DNA of 64,000 bases from Parietichytrium sp. I65-24A (Eukaryota; Sar; Bigyra; Thraustochytrida; Thraustochytriidae), in NCBI GenBank assembly GCA_012862575.1, contig BLSF01000026.1, positions 262,657-326,656 of the forward strand, written 5' to 3'. Under the pieces are notes generated by a model. That model saw only the letters and a list, made by a program, of their open reading frames with translations. It was not told the origin of the DNA and searched no databases. Below are positions 1 through 9,700 of the stretch, one piece after another. A program made the position numbers and the translations under genes. The first letter of the stretch is position 1, and each line of letters starts with the position of its first letter.

Positions 1-146
1 TCATGAAGTTGATGCTGGGCCCAACCCGCGCAGAAATGCTGCTCGAAGGGCCACGCGCCCTCCCGGCAAAGGCGACCGATTCTGGTTTCGACTTCAAATA
101 CAAAACCATTGACAAAGCTCTGCAGGACGTTTGGGCAAACTGGTAA
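1..146 (+). CDS. 3' end of SDR39U1/TIGR01777-family NAD(P)-dependent epimerase (partial)
   Basis: The last 47 codons of a gene that enters from the left edge; the frame runs from position 3 to the TAA at 144-146. The peptide contains LMLGPTRAEMLLEGPRAL and GFDFKYKTIDKAL, which fit the C-terminal DUF1731 tail of the TIGR01777/SDR39U1 (YfcH-like) atypical short-chain dehydrogenases: a Leu-Gly, a Leu-xx-Gly-x-Arg-x-Leu-Pro stretch, then Gly-Phe-x-Phe-x-Tyr and an Ala-Leu near the end. Family members bind NADPH but the substrate is unknown. The Rossmann fold lies outside the window, so identification rests on this tail only. Splicing just before the visible piece cannot be excluded. Confidence 0.72.
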   Translation, partial: MKLMLGPTRAEMLLEGPRALPAKATDSGFDFKYKTIDKALQDVWANW

Positions 147-1431
147 TTTTAGCTTCAGTCCCCGTGGAAACTCTTTGCTAGCTCTAAACTAATACTTTCT
201 TCACAGGTAAATTTTGCACCTTGTGCCCTAAATCTTGTTGGGACGCGCGACTCGACTCTACTCGAGATAAATCACACTTGCAAGGGTCTGAAGTCAATAC
301 TTTTGGTCTACGTATGACTGACTTTCGATTACCGGTATGGCGAAAAAAAGTTGTTCCAGTTGCGTCGGCCAACCAAGTAGAGTATCAAGACCAAACAGTC
401 TTGGAACCCAACACCAAACACCACCTTCGCGTCTGGCAACCCGACGACTGACCAAGAACGAACCCAAGCCAAGTCTCGAGATGCTGCGGGTTAGCCGCTC
501 ACTTGACAGTCGTGGCAGAGGACTGTATGGAGTTGCTGGCGCTGCTCAGCCGGACGGATCCCGAAATCTAAGCTGCAAAGTTGTCACAATCAACCATTCA
601 CAATGTCTCAAAAAACACGGAAAACTCAGAATTCATGCGTTCGTTGGACGACCGGTCGGGTTGAAATTTTGCCAAGAGTGTTCTCCTTTCCAACCTCGGT
701 AGTACCCCTCTATTCTCGTAATATGATTTGTGCATGAGCGCTCAGTGCGCACACCGATATTCTGATCGGTTCGTCCCGCCTACTTCACATTCTTCACAAT
801 CAGCTTGGGACCATCTTTTTGACCGGGGACAATAGTCCACTTCAAGAGCTTCAACTTGTGAGATTGTGCTTGCGGCAAGCGCATCTCCCCTTCCACGCAA
901 CAATTTTATTCCACATTCCATATTCGATGTTTCATGTTCGTCCGTCCGTCACTAAACTTGAAGTTTAAACCCAAAGCCCAAAGTTGGGCGCGGCCAATCT
1001 TTCTTCGCATGCATTTCGCGTTCGCATCTCACATTTGCGCAGCTTTGCTGCTTTTGGAAGTTGATAGGTTTTGGTCACGTGCCTATTCTTCCTTCCTCTT
1101 GCTTTCCTCACCGTACTTTAACTAGTACTCAGCTACTATAAGCAGCCAGTTGCTACTATAGTAAAGTCCCAGTGAGTCCATCGGTGTTAGGTGAAACGTT
1201 AAGTCGGGTTAGGCAGTAAATATTGGCCGAAGGGGGGAGGGCGCCGCTGTGTGCGCGCTAGTCGAAGCTGTAGCCAGGAAGTGTAGGGTCATTCGTAGTT
1301 GTAGTAGGGGTGGATAAGGAGAAAGAAAGTCTGGGCTTTGGCAGTCCTACTGCCGTGCTTTATGTGCCCACCGTGCTCTACATAAAGGTACTAGACTAGA
1401 GTACGGAGTATGTAATAATATATAATTGGCA

Positions 1432-1481
1432 TTGTGTTGTGTTGTGTTGTGTTGTGTTGTTGTTTTGTTGTGTGTTGTTTG
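1432..1481. repeat. GTTGT pentanucleotide microsatellite
   Basis: About nine copies of a GTTGT unit, imperfect at the right end. One frame reads as a run of Cys and Val that imitates a signal peptide, but it has no ATG. Confidence 0.9.
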
Positions 1482-1598
1482 CCGAGAACTGTCCTTGTTC
1501 CAAACGAGTGGGCAGTGCGTCGCAACAGCCGAGTTGGGTTTGGCGCTCTAATTCAAGCTACGAGCGGCAGTTCGTCAAGGGTGGAGAGGAAAGGGGCT

Positions 1599-1680
1599 TG
1601 GCAATTTTGCAATTTTGGCAATTTTGGCAACTTTGGCGAGCTTGGCAATCTCGGCAAGCTTGGCAAGCTTGGCAGTTTTG
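1599..1680. repeat. Degenerate 9-base tandem repeat (TTTGGCAA type)
   Basis: Around nine degenerate copies of a unit like GGCAATTTT or GGCAAGCTT lie about 70-150 bases before the protease ATG. In one plus frame they read as repeated Asn/Lys-Phe/Leu-Gly, but that frame is not supported as coding. Confidence 0.85.
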
Positions 1681-1750
1681 ACATATTTGGCGATAGTACG
1701 GCACGCAAGGCCCGCCGAAGTTGGCCTTCCGCCGCGGGAAACGTGAACAG

Positions 1751-3427
1751 ATGGGACTCCGCCGGCTCGAGAGCAGCACAGGTTTTAAAGGGGATGGGTT
1801 TGGCTTTCCGGCGTTTGAGTTTGCACAAGCCAAGGTTTCATCTGTGGAAGAGTCTGACTTTGTGCCACATGTCGATTTGAAAGCGAGTGAGAATGGCAGC
1901 AGCAAGTTGAGGCAACAGGCCGTTAGCTCTGGTACCAAAAGGAACCCACAGGCTGAGGAACTCGGCGCGCTGAAGGCATTCGACACTTGGTTGGAGCAAA
2001 AGCGTGCGGAGTACGCGGCCCAGGTTGATGACACAGGCAATGGAGACGGTCGGAGGGCGCGGCGGCTCGCAGTAATCGATGATGATGATCGAGTCGACAT
2101 GACCTCTGACCTCATGGAACAATATCCGGCTCACACAATTGGCAAGCTTGTAAGCCCGCTTGGCATATGTACTGGGACGCTCATCAGTCCTTACCTCGTG
2201 CTTAGCAACAGGCATTGCCTGGGGCTGTCTGATGAAGGCGAACTGCCGGAGAACTTTTTTGAGATTTCGCATTTTGACGTTGCGGGATTCCAGGGCAAAA
2301 TTGCGCAGGTGGAGTGGTCCGACTCCTCATCAGACTATTCAATCTGGCAGCTGGTGGATGGAATCGGCCTTACTGCTGGATACCTAGGGATCACCTGGAC
2401 AACTCGAGAGGCTTTTCAACAAAGTGTCTTTCAAGTGAGCTATATCGGATACTCTGGGGACATCTATCTGTCGAAAAATATTCCTAGTGCGCACTTTCTC
2501 TGTGAAACATCCAAATCTTTGTACTTGGACAGCGATACTTTTGACTCGGTCATTCACTACTGCGACACATATCAAGGCGCATCCGGAAGCGCCATGCTTA
2601 CGGGTCTCACCATTGAAGACCGAACCCTTGTTTCAGACGATGTCAAGATCATCGGCATAAATTGGGGTGAAAGCGGGATCGGCAACCTCCTGATTCCAAC
2701 TGGCGATTTTCAAGCGGCCTATCAAGATGCGCTCAGTTGGAAGATCCCAGAGCCATCCATTGGATCTACAACCGCCCCACTTCCAAGTGACACCTCGGAT
2801 TCATCCAGCTTCCTGGCACCGGGACTAATCTTGTTTTTTGGAGTTGCGCTCATCGCTGGCTTCCTAGTGTACGCGAAAAGGAAGAGAAACGCCGCTCATC
2901 AGCGTATGTTGCCCCCAACTGCTACTGAGATTGGTCCATTCGTTCCCCCACCTCCAGAGGTTGCGACAAAGGATGCATCCAGCCCGGGATGGCCAAGCAA
3001 AGGCAGTTCGAGACCTGAACGAAAGGGTTCACAAAAGAGCGACTCTGGGTCTGAACAATTGGAACCAAAAAGCCGTCGGCCTTCAAAACATGGCTCTGAA
3101 GGCGAGGAAACGGAAAACACTCCTGCACCTGCCAAATCTTTGGAAGATATGATGGGTTCTAAAAAACCTCGAAAACCTCGTCCTAGTCAAAAGCCCCGAA
3201 AGCAAGAGAGCTCTGAAGACTCGGGAGAGCTTGATACACCCCCTCCTTTGGACATACCCCCACCACCGCCTGCAATCGAGCCAGAAGCTGCTGCTGAGGC
3301 CGATGAAGAAGCGGCACCGCCAGTGCGCAAGGAGAGGAAAGCTTCGAAACTCGGCAAGAAGCTGAGGAAAAAGTCTAAGTCTATGAAATCGAATGAGACT
3401 GATGCGGAGTCATTGCCAGAGCTTTAA
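1751..3427 (+). CDS. Membrane-anchored trypsin-like serine protease with proline-rich tail
   Basis: 558 residues from the ATG at 1751; the frame is open slightly further upstream but without an ATG. Residues about 120-330 form a chymotrypsin-fold (S1/V8-like) protease with a complete triad: His155 in SNRHCLG, Asp195 in SSSDYSIWQL and Ser278 in QGASGSAM, near paired cysteines. A hydrophobic segment at about 355-375 (FLAPGLILFFGVALIAGFLV) is followed by KRKR, a stop-transfer pattern. The remaining ~180 residues are disordered, Pro/Ser/Lys rich and end in a Lys-rich stretch. A type I topology would put the protease outside or in the lumen and the basic tail in the cytosol, but no signal peptide precedes it in this frame, so the first exon may be missing. 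Substrate unknown. It faces the FEX gene tail to tail. Confidence 0.8.
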   Translation: MGLRRLESSTGFKGDGFGFPAFEFAQAKVSSVEESDFVPHVDLKASENGSSKLRQQAVSSGTKRNPQAEELGALKAFDTWLEQKRAEYAAQVDDTGNGDGRRARRLAVIDDDDRVDMTSDLMEQYPAHTIGKLVSPLGICTGTLISPYLVLSNRHCLGLSDEGELPENFFEISHFDVAGFQGKIAQVEWSDSSSDYSIWQLVDGIGLTAGYLGITWTTREAFQQSVFQVSYIGYSGDIYLSKNIPSAHFLCETSKSLYLDSDTFDSVIHYCDTYQGASGSAMLTGLTIEDRTLVSDDVKIIGINWGESGIGNLLIPTGDFQAAYQDALSWKIPEPSIGSTTAPLPSDTSDSSSFLAPGLILFFGVALIAGFLVYAKRKRNAAHQRMLPPTATEIGPFVPPPPEVATKDASSPGWPSKGSSRPERKGSQKSDSGSEQLEPKSRRPSKHGSEGEETENTPAPAKSLEDMMGSKKPRKPRPSQKPRKQESSEDSGELDTPPPLDIPPPPPAIEPEAAAEADEEAAPPVRKERKASKLGKKLRKKSKSMKSNETDAESLPEL

Positions 3428-3657
3428 GTGGACTCGCACTCGCTGCCATAACATGTATGTTATATACTTTTTAAAAGTAAAGAAAGTGAATCTGTGATAT
3501 AGCTCAGTTGCTTGATTCAGAGAGACTTTAGTTTGCATAAACCGAAAATTGAAGCTTGCTCATATTATTATGGTGGTCCTCCACGCGAGTGTATTACAAG
3601 TTGGCCAACAAGTAAGCAATATTCATGCCAAAACTATTGCGAGAGGTTATCGAAGAT

Positions 3658-4581
3658 CTAATTGCCAGTGATCTGAAGCGTGTACACTGTAAGGACAGTA
3701 CTGATCATGACCTGGCACAACACTATTGAAAGTACCCCGTATGCCAATGACTCCGTCCTCCGCAGGTGATAGAGCTCTCCGATGAAGGCAGAAAAAGTTG
3801 TGAGAGACCCGCAAAACCCGTCGGCCACCATTCTCGTGTAAATCGGGTCCAGCCACGTCACAGCAAACGACACTGTGAGACAACCCAACGCATTTGCAAG
3901 AAATGTTCCAGAAGGAAAGGCATCTTGATTCAAGTACTCGCTCAACAGGAACCTCAAGCCAGCACCAAACATGCTTAGCGCATACATAGCTACAATGTCC
4001 AGATCTTCAACCGCGAAAACCAAGAATACGCACAAGAGCCCGAAGAATACGAGAGCCACAAATTCACCGAGCGCTCCGCCGCCACCTTCTCGCTTGAACA
4101 CCTGGTAACCCTGACGATAGCCCAGGTGGTAGCTGAAATACCCTGCCCCAAGGCAGCTCGCTTGGTATTGCATCCATAACACTGCCTTCTCCTGAGGCGC
4201 AAGAGTCGGATCTACAATTACTTGTGCGGACACGAGCGCCCAACCCGAGAACGTGGTAAGTGCCCCACAAAATCCAGCGCGGATAGCCACCGAGAGTACC
4301 TTGCTGTACTCGTTACGTGCCCAAAAGCCCAACAACCAGCAGCCCAGTATTTGAGCCATCATGTAGCTCTCCATCTCCTTGGAGCTCGCCTCCATATCTT
4401 TCAAGTACACTCGCAGCCAGCACCCGATACTTGCACCAGTGAAGAGCCCCGCGCAAGTGCTCACTCCGCGCAATGCTCGCCGAACAATCGACGTGGACGG
4501 GGCATTTGAGCTTTCCGAATCTCCCTTAATAAGCGGCGAGGACTCTCCGGCACTTCGCTCGAGATCCGACAAGCCATCCAT
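3658..4581 (-). CDS. FEX: Fluoride channel/exporter, FEX (tandem CrcB domains)
   Basis: 307 residues, ATG at 4581 to TAG at 3658. Two CrcB/Fluc modules are fused in one chain, as in eukaryotic FEX proteins. Module 1 (about 40-155) has GASIGCWLR and GFCGALTTFSGW (103-114). Module 2 (about 195-303) has GAGLRFLL, TFLANALGC (226-234) and GFCGSLTTFSAF (255-266). The first ~35 residues are a soluble polar tail. The family passively exports fluoride through the plasma membrane and protects against fluoride toxicity. The pore Asn motif (TxxxNxxG) is intact only in module 2; module 1 has Gln at the matching place (MMAQILG), consistent with the one-good-pore asymmetry known for FEX. Eight or so hydrophobic segments are visible. 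Confidence 0.93.
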   Translation of the reverse strand: MDGLSDLERSAGESSPLIKGDSESSNAPSTSIVRRALRGVSTCAGLFTGASIGCWLRVYLKDMEASSKEMESYMMAQILGCWLLGFWARNEYSKVLSVAIRAGFCGALTTFSGWALVSAQVIVDPTLAPQEKAVLWMQYQASCLGAGYFSYHLGYRQGYQVFKREGGGGALGEFVALVFFGLLCVFLVFAVEDLDIVAMYALSMFGAGLRFLLSEYLNQDAFPSGTFLANALGCLTVSFAVTWLDPIYTRMVADGFCGSLTTFSAFIGELYHLRRTESLAYGVLSIVLCQVMISTVLTVYTLQITGN

Positions 4582-5782
4582 CGCGCCTCGCCTACCTTTG
4601 CTTTACTTTTCTTTTCTTTTCTTTTCAGTATCCGAGACAGCAGCAGTCCCGCCCAGCCCTGAGCGCAAGGCTTGCCAAGTTATTCCGATCGCCCAGCGTT
4701 CACAATCTTGGAAATTGCTTCAGAGGCGGCTGGACATGTAAGTTACGATCTTCAGAACAAGAACAGAAACTGCACTCCACAGATTCCACACACTGCGCGT
4801 TAGATCTATCTCTCTGCACACTCTGCACACTGCTGACGCTAACAACTTTGCGGCCTCTTGCCTGCCTTAGGTGTTGCACTTAATAAAGCCTTACGACTTG
4901 CACAACTTTCGCAAAAACGAGGGTACGCGAGGATACCTTTTCAAGACTCACTAACCCCAACCAGTTAAAATGATAATCCTATTCCACGAATGCAGAATCT
5001 ATGCCAGCCCTGAGTCGAGTATCTCATGCGAGCAGCTCCTTATACGCGTACAATTCTTTGCTCTACGTTCCGCAAAGTCATCAATCAAATAGAGCTTGTA
5101 CTACCACGTCGCAGAGATTGGCGTAGCAAGAGAAGCACGAAGGCATCCTTGTATATCCTTATCTTGGGTGCCTAAAACATTGGTCGATTTTACTGTTGAT
5201 TAGTTTTAACACTGGCAGTAAAATCGGTCTGCCGTTCCGGTAACGGTCATCTTGTGTGTGTCTTGTGTCGCAAGAGTTGGAGATGAGGATGGAGTGAAAG
5301 AGACATGGAGACATGGAGACGTGAGGACATGGAGATAAAAGTCCATAGTTGTTCAACAACAAGTATTGCGACGGATGAAAACACAGATGATAAACAAATC
5401 GCCGAATTGATCACCGTACGGACCGCGAAGAATTGAGCTGACCGAAGACAGACAGTCATTCATTCATTCATTCATTCAAAGCCTTCGAGGGCCTTCTTTG
5501 GACTCGCTTTCCGAAAGTCAGTTGTTTTTAATAAACTGTAAGTGCGGCGCAGTCCGAGGGCCGCGTGGCTTGTTGCATTCTGAATATATAAACGCAGAAA
5601 GAAGAGCTGGCTGGCGGTCTCCCCGACGCCGCATACACTCAACGGCAGCAGCGCAGTTGGCGTCAGGACTCGCGGTCAGACCGTGTCGAGACGGAGTTCT
5701 CAGGAGGTTTGTTTTCTGGCCAGGGAAGTTGTGCCTATTCCGGCCATTGCGGTTGAAGAAGGAGCGTTGATCGCGAAGAAGA
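4582..5782. other. Divergent intergenic region between FEX and B9D2
   Basis: 1.2 kb between two gene starts, so it should hold both promoters. It contains a TTTTC array (about 4603-4628) just upstream of FEX, an imperfect array of a ten-base unit with AGACATGG (about 5298-5337) and a CATT array (about 5455-5478). No conserved coding frame was recognised. Confidence 0.6.
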
Positions 5783-6529
5783 ATGGACGGAAGCAGCAAG
5801 AGGTTCAGGTCGTTCACGTCAGACAGGCTGGCAAGGGAGAATGATGGCGGCGATGAGGAGAACATGCCGAGCGAAAACAACAAAGGGCTGAAGAACGCGT
5901 CCAGCGCATCGAAGAATCAGCAGCAGGATGCAATGCGCGAGAACTTCAAGTCTACGAGGGAAAAGCTGCACAAGAAGGAGAGGAGGGTTGCCACGAACGA
6001 GCCTGAGCTGCATGTGATCGGGGAGCTGGACGGCGGATTCGGCTTTGGCAGTGGAGTGTGCTGTAGATGGCAGTTTGACTTTGGGGCAATGTGGCAGCAC
6101 TTGGAGGGACAGATCGAAGGGCAAACTCAAGTAGACTATCCAGCCGATGGCGAGAATGTGGTTTGGTCCCACCCTATTGACGCACACTTTCTATGCAAAG
6201 GTATTCAGGGCTGGCCGCGCATTTTGCTCCAGGTCTGGAACATGGACGAGTTTGGAAGGCTTCAACTAAGCGGCTACGGCTTCACTCATATTCCAAGCAC
6301 ACCAGGCGCATATGAACTTCAAGTTCAAACTTGGCGCCCGATGGGGACCTTGAAAGAGGAAATTGCAACGCATTTTCTTGGCGTGACACCTCAACTTCGC
6401 GATGTCGAGCTCTTGTATTCCAAAGCATGGAGTGATAGGTGCAGACTTTCTTCTACCAGCAGTGGCGTTGTAACTTTAAACGTGGACGTTGTGACTCGAA
6501 ATTTTCATGATCACAACGTCGACATGTAG
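5783..6529 (+). CDS. B9D2: B9 domain-containing protein 2, ciliary transition zone
   Basis: 248 residues from the ATG at 5783. Residues 1-73 are a charged, Ser/Asn/Lys-rich extension absent from the ~175-residue animal protein. Residues 75-245 are a full B9 (C2-like) domain with signatures in order: ELHVIGEL (75-82), EGQTQVDYP (112-120), WSHPIDAHF (128-136), QGWPRILLQVW (142-152), GYGFTHIPSTPG (164-175) and TWRP (183-186). This combination is specific for B9D2 rather than B9D1 or MKS1. With those partners it forms the B9 complex of the MKS module at the transition zone, gating protein entry into the cilium. It is therefore strong evidence that the organism makes cilia. The gene is intronless and lies tail to tail, 268 bases apart, with the FOP-like gene, another cilium-base protein. 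Confidence 0.95.
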   Translation: MDGSSKRFRSFTSDRLARENDGGDEENMPSENNKGLKNASSASKNQQQDAMRENFKSTREKLHKKERRVATNEPELHVIGELDGGFGFGSGVCCRWQFDFGAMWQHLEGQIEGQTQVDYPADGENVVWSHPIDAHFLCKGIQGWPRILLQVWNMDEFGRLQLSGYGFTHIPSTPGAYELQVQTWRPMGTLKEEIATHFLGVTPQLRDVELLYSKAWSDRCRLSSTSSGVVTLNVDVVTRNFHDHNVDM

Positions 6530-6797
6530 CTCCAGACAATGCACTCCGGGTATGAGGAGTGACTTAGTGTCAATACATGTACTTGGCAATAACTTTGAAC
6601 TGAACTAAACTATCTGAGCTTGTGAGTTTGCCCCCGGAGATCTCGACTTGTCGAGTTCGTTTACAATATCTTCAGCCCTTTGGTAAATTGAAAAGACAAT
6701 TAATTACAAGTTAAGCTGTAACTTCGCATTTTTGTTTGTACAACAAAAGGAGAGAAGCAAATTAACGAACCATTCATCATCAACTGTCCTCTGCCTT

Positions 6798-9700
6798 CTA
6801 AGGTGAAAGCGAGATGTCAAACTCGTCATCCAGGCGCGAATTTGTAGGTATCTCCTCAAATGTCTCTTCGATCGTCAAATTCTTCGACTCTTCCTGGTTG
6901 TCGAAGTCTTTGTTCTCCTCCACGTCATGGATACTGGAAGCGACAATATCTTTGGTTGGCGAGTAGAGCATATTCTTAGGGCTTGCTTTGCTTTCCATCG
7001 GGGAAGATAACTGCAAAACTCCGTTCGATGTCCCGTCCTCTGATGGAATACTCTGCCCGTCTCCATCGACATTTTCCTCAGGCGTTGAAGCTGGACTGCT
7101 CAGTGGTTGGTTTCTGTTGACATCATCTTGATTTAAGCTTTCTTCTTCAAAATCATCTTCGAATTCCTCTTCGTCACTCTCGCTAATGCCTTTTCCTAGA
7201 GAACGTCGGTGAAAACTTTTCTTCGATGTTTTGCTGCCTTTCGCCGAAGATGCATTGCTTGGCTCCGCATCTACGCCAAAAGACTCTCCATCACCCTCGT
7301 CGTCCTCGAAGTCGTCCTCAAAAACGTCGTCATCAGCACTTGTTGGAGAAACGTTATCTGCAAGTGAAGCTCCCTGGCTCTTTGGAGACACAGATTCTTT
7401 TGTTCTCATGACGTGAGCCCCAAAGCCGCTGCTTGGGCTTAACATGCCAGCGGACAAACGGTCGGGGCTTTGAATCCTCGGCGAAGACGTGTAACTTTGC
7501 TCTTCATCAGAGTTATACATGCCACTACCGCTTGACTCTCTGGGGTTTTGATTGCCTTCAGCAAATGCATCACTTGCTGCAGCTCCTGGGCTTGCAAGAG
7601 ATGATTTAGCTGATTTGGGACTGCTCTTCGCAGACGTTGCGTAGCTCGGTTCTGCTTCGACAACATCCTCGTCTTTGTCATTGAACGCTTCACCAGGGCT
7701 TGCCAGAGGTGATTTGACCGACTTGCGACTGCTCTTCGAGGATGATGCGTAACTTTGCTCTGCTTCAACATCACCCTCATCTTCGTCTCCAAATCTCACC
7801 CCCGGGCTTGCCAAAGGCGATTTTGCCGACTTGCGGCTACTTTTTGCCGAGGAGGCATAGCTCGGCTCAGCCTCAACGTCCAAGCCTTCTCCTCCATCTT
7901 CTTCGAAATCATCATCAAATGCCTCGCCGGGACTTGCAAGTGGTGATTTGGCTGACTTGCGACTGCTTTTCGCAGAAGATGCATAGCTTTGCTCTGCTTC
8001 AACAACATCCCCGTCTTCGTCTGCGAATCTTATCCCCGGGCTTGCCAAAGGCGATTTTGCCGACTTGCGGCTACTCTTTGCCGAGGAGGCATAGCTCGGC
8101 TCAGCCTCAACGTCCAAGCCTTCTTCTCCATCTTCTTCGAAATCATCATCGAATGTCTCGCCGGGACTTGCAAGAGGTGACTTGGCTGACTTGCGACTGC
8201 TCTTCGCTGATGATGCGTAGCTCGGCTCTGCTTCGACCACATCCTCGTCTTCGTCATCGAACGCTTCGCCAGGGCTTGCAAGAGGTGATTTGGTCGACCT
8301 GCGACTGCTCTTTGAGGATGATGCATAACTAGGCTCTGCTTCGATATTACCCTCCTCTTCGTCTGCGAATCTTACTCCTGGGCTTGCCAAAGGTGATTTG
8401 GCTGACTTGCGACTGCTTTTCGCAGAAGATGCATAGCTTGGTTCAGCTTCGACAACATTCTCGTCTTCGTCATCGAACGCTTCGCCAGGGCTTGCCAGCG
8501 GTGATTTGGTCGACTTGCGACTGCTCTTCGAGGATGATGCGTAGCTTGGCTCTGCTTCAACGCCCAAGCCTTCCTCAACATCTTCTTCGAAATCATCATC
8601 GAATGCCTCGCCAGGGCTTGCCATAGGTGATTTGGCAGACTTGCGACTGCTTTTGGCGGATGATGCGTAGCTTGGCTCTGCTTCAACGCCCAAGCCTTCC
8701 TCAACATCTTCTTCGAAATCATCATCGAAAGCCTCGCCAGGGCTTGCCATAGGTGATTTGGCTGACTTGCGACTGCTTTTGGCGGATGATGCGTAGCTTG
8801 GCTCTGCTTCAACATCCTCTTCTTCCTCCTCCTCCTCTTCGCCATTGAACGTTTCGCCATGGCTTGCCTGAGGTGACTTGGCCGACTTGTGACTGCTCTT
8901 CGAGGATGATGCATAGCTTTGCTCTGCTTCGATATCACCCTCATCTTCGTCTGCGAATCTTACCCCTGGGCTTGCCAGAGGTGATTTAGCTGACTTGCGG
9001 CTGCTCTTTGCCGAAGACGCATAGCTTGGCTCGGCTTCGACGTTTAAGCCTTCGTTTCCATCTTTTTCGAAATCATCATCGAATGCCTCGCCAGGGCTTG
9101 CAAGTGGTGATTTGGCTGACTTGCGACTGCTCTTCGCAGACGATGCGTAGCTCGGTTCTCCCTCGACGACATCCTCGTCTTCGTCTTCAAATACTTCGCC
9201 TGGGCTTGCCAGAGGTGATTTAGCTGACTTGCGGCTGCTTTTGGCGGATGACGTATAGCTTGGCTCGGCCTCAACGTCCAAGCCTTCCTCAACATCTTCT
9301 TCGAAATCATCATCGAATGCCTCACCCGGGCTTGCAAGTGGTGATTTGACTGATTTGCGACTGCTCTTCGCTGATGATCCATAGCTTGGTTCTGCTTCGA
9401 TAACATCTTCGTCTTCGTCATCGAACGCTTCGCCAGCGCTTGCCAGAGGTGATTTAGCTGACTTGCGGCTACTTTTGGCGGATGATGCGTAGCTTCGCTC
9501 TGCTTCAACATCCTCGCCTTCCTCCTCCTCCTCTTCGTCATCGAACGCTTCGCCAGGGCTCACAAGGGGTGATTTGGCCGACTTGCGACTGCTCTTCGAG
9601 GATGATGCATAGCTTTGCTCTGCTTCGATATCACCCTCCACTTCGTCTGCGAATCTTACACCCGGGCTTGCCAGAGGTGATTTCGCTGACTTGTGGCTGC

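Larger units (their letters stand above)
147..1750. other. Intergenic stretch with simple repeats, no gene recognised
   Basis: About 1.6 kb separates the epimerase stop from the protease ATG. Short open frames (the longest is 121 codons at 337-702) have no recognisable domain. The right part holds a GTTGT microsatellite (about 1432-1481) and a 9-base TTTGGCAA-type tandem array (about 1599-1680). The next gene lacks a signal peptide in its visible frame, so a short upstream exon may hide here, but none could be fixed. Confidence 0.6.

Noticed and set aside
1434-1880. Signal-peptide-like Cys/Val run upstream of the protease
   Set aside because: Product of the GTTGT microsatellite, no ATG in frame and a stop just upstream.
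5783-6529. Red algal origin, suggested at first by few introns and Zn2Cys6 proteins
   Set aside because: Red algae lack cilia; B9D2, PACRGL and the FOP-like gene contradict that origin.
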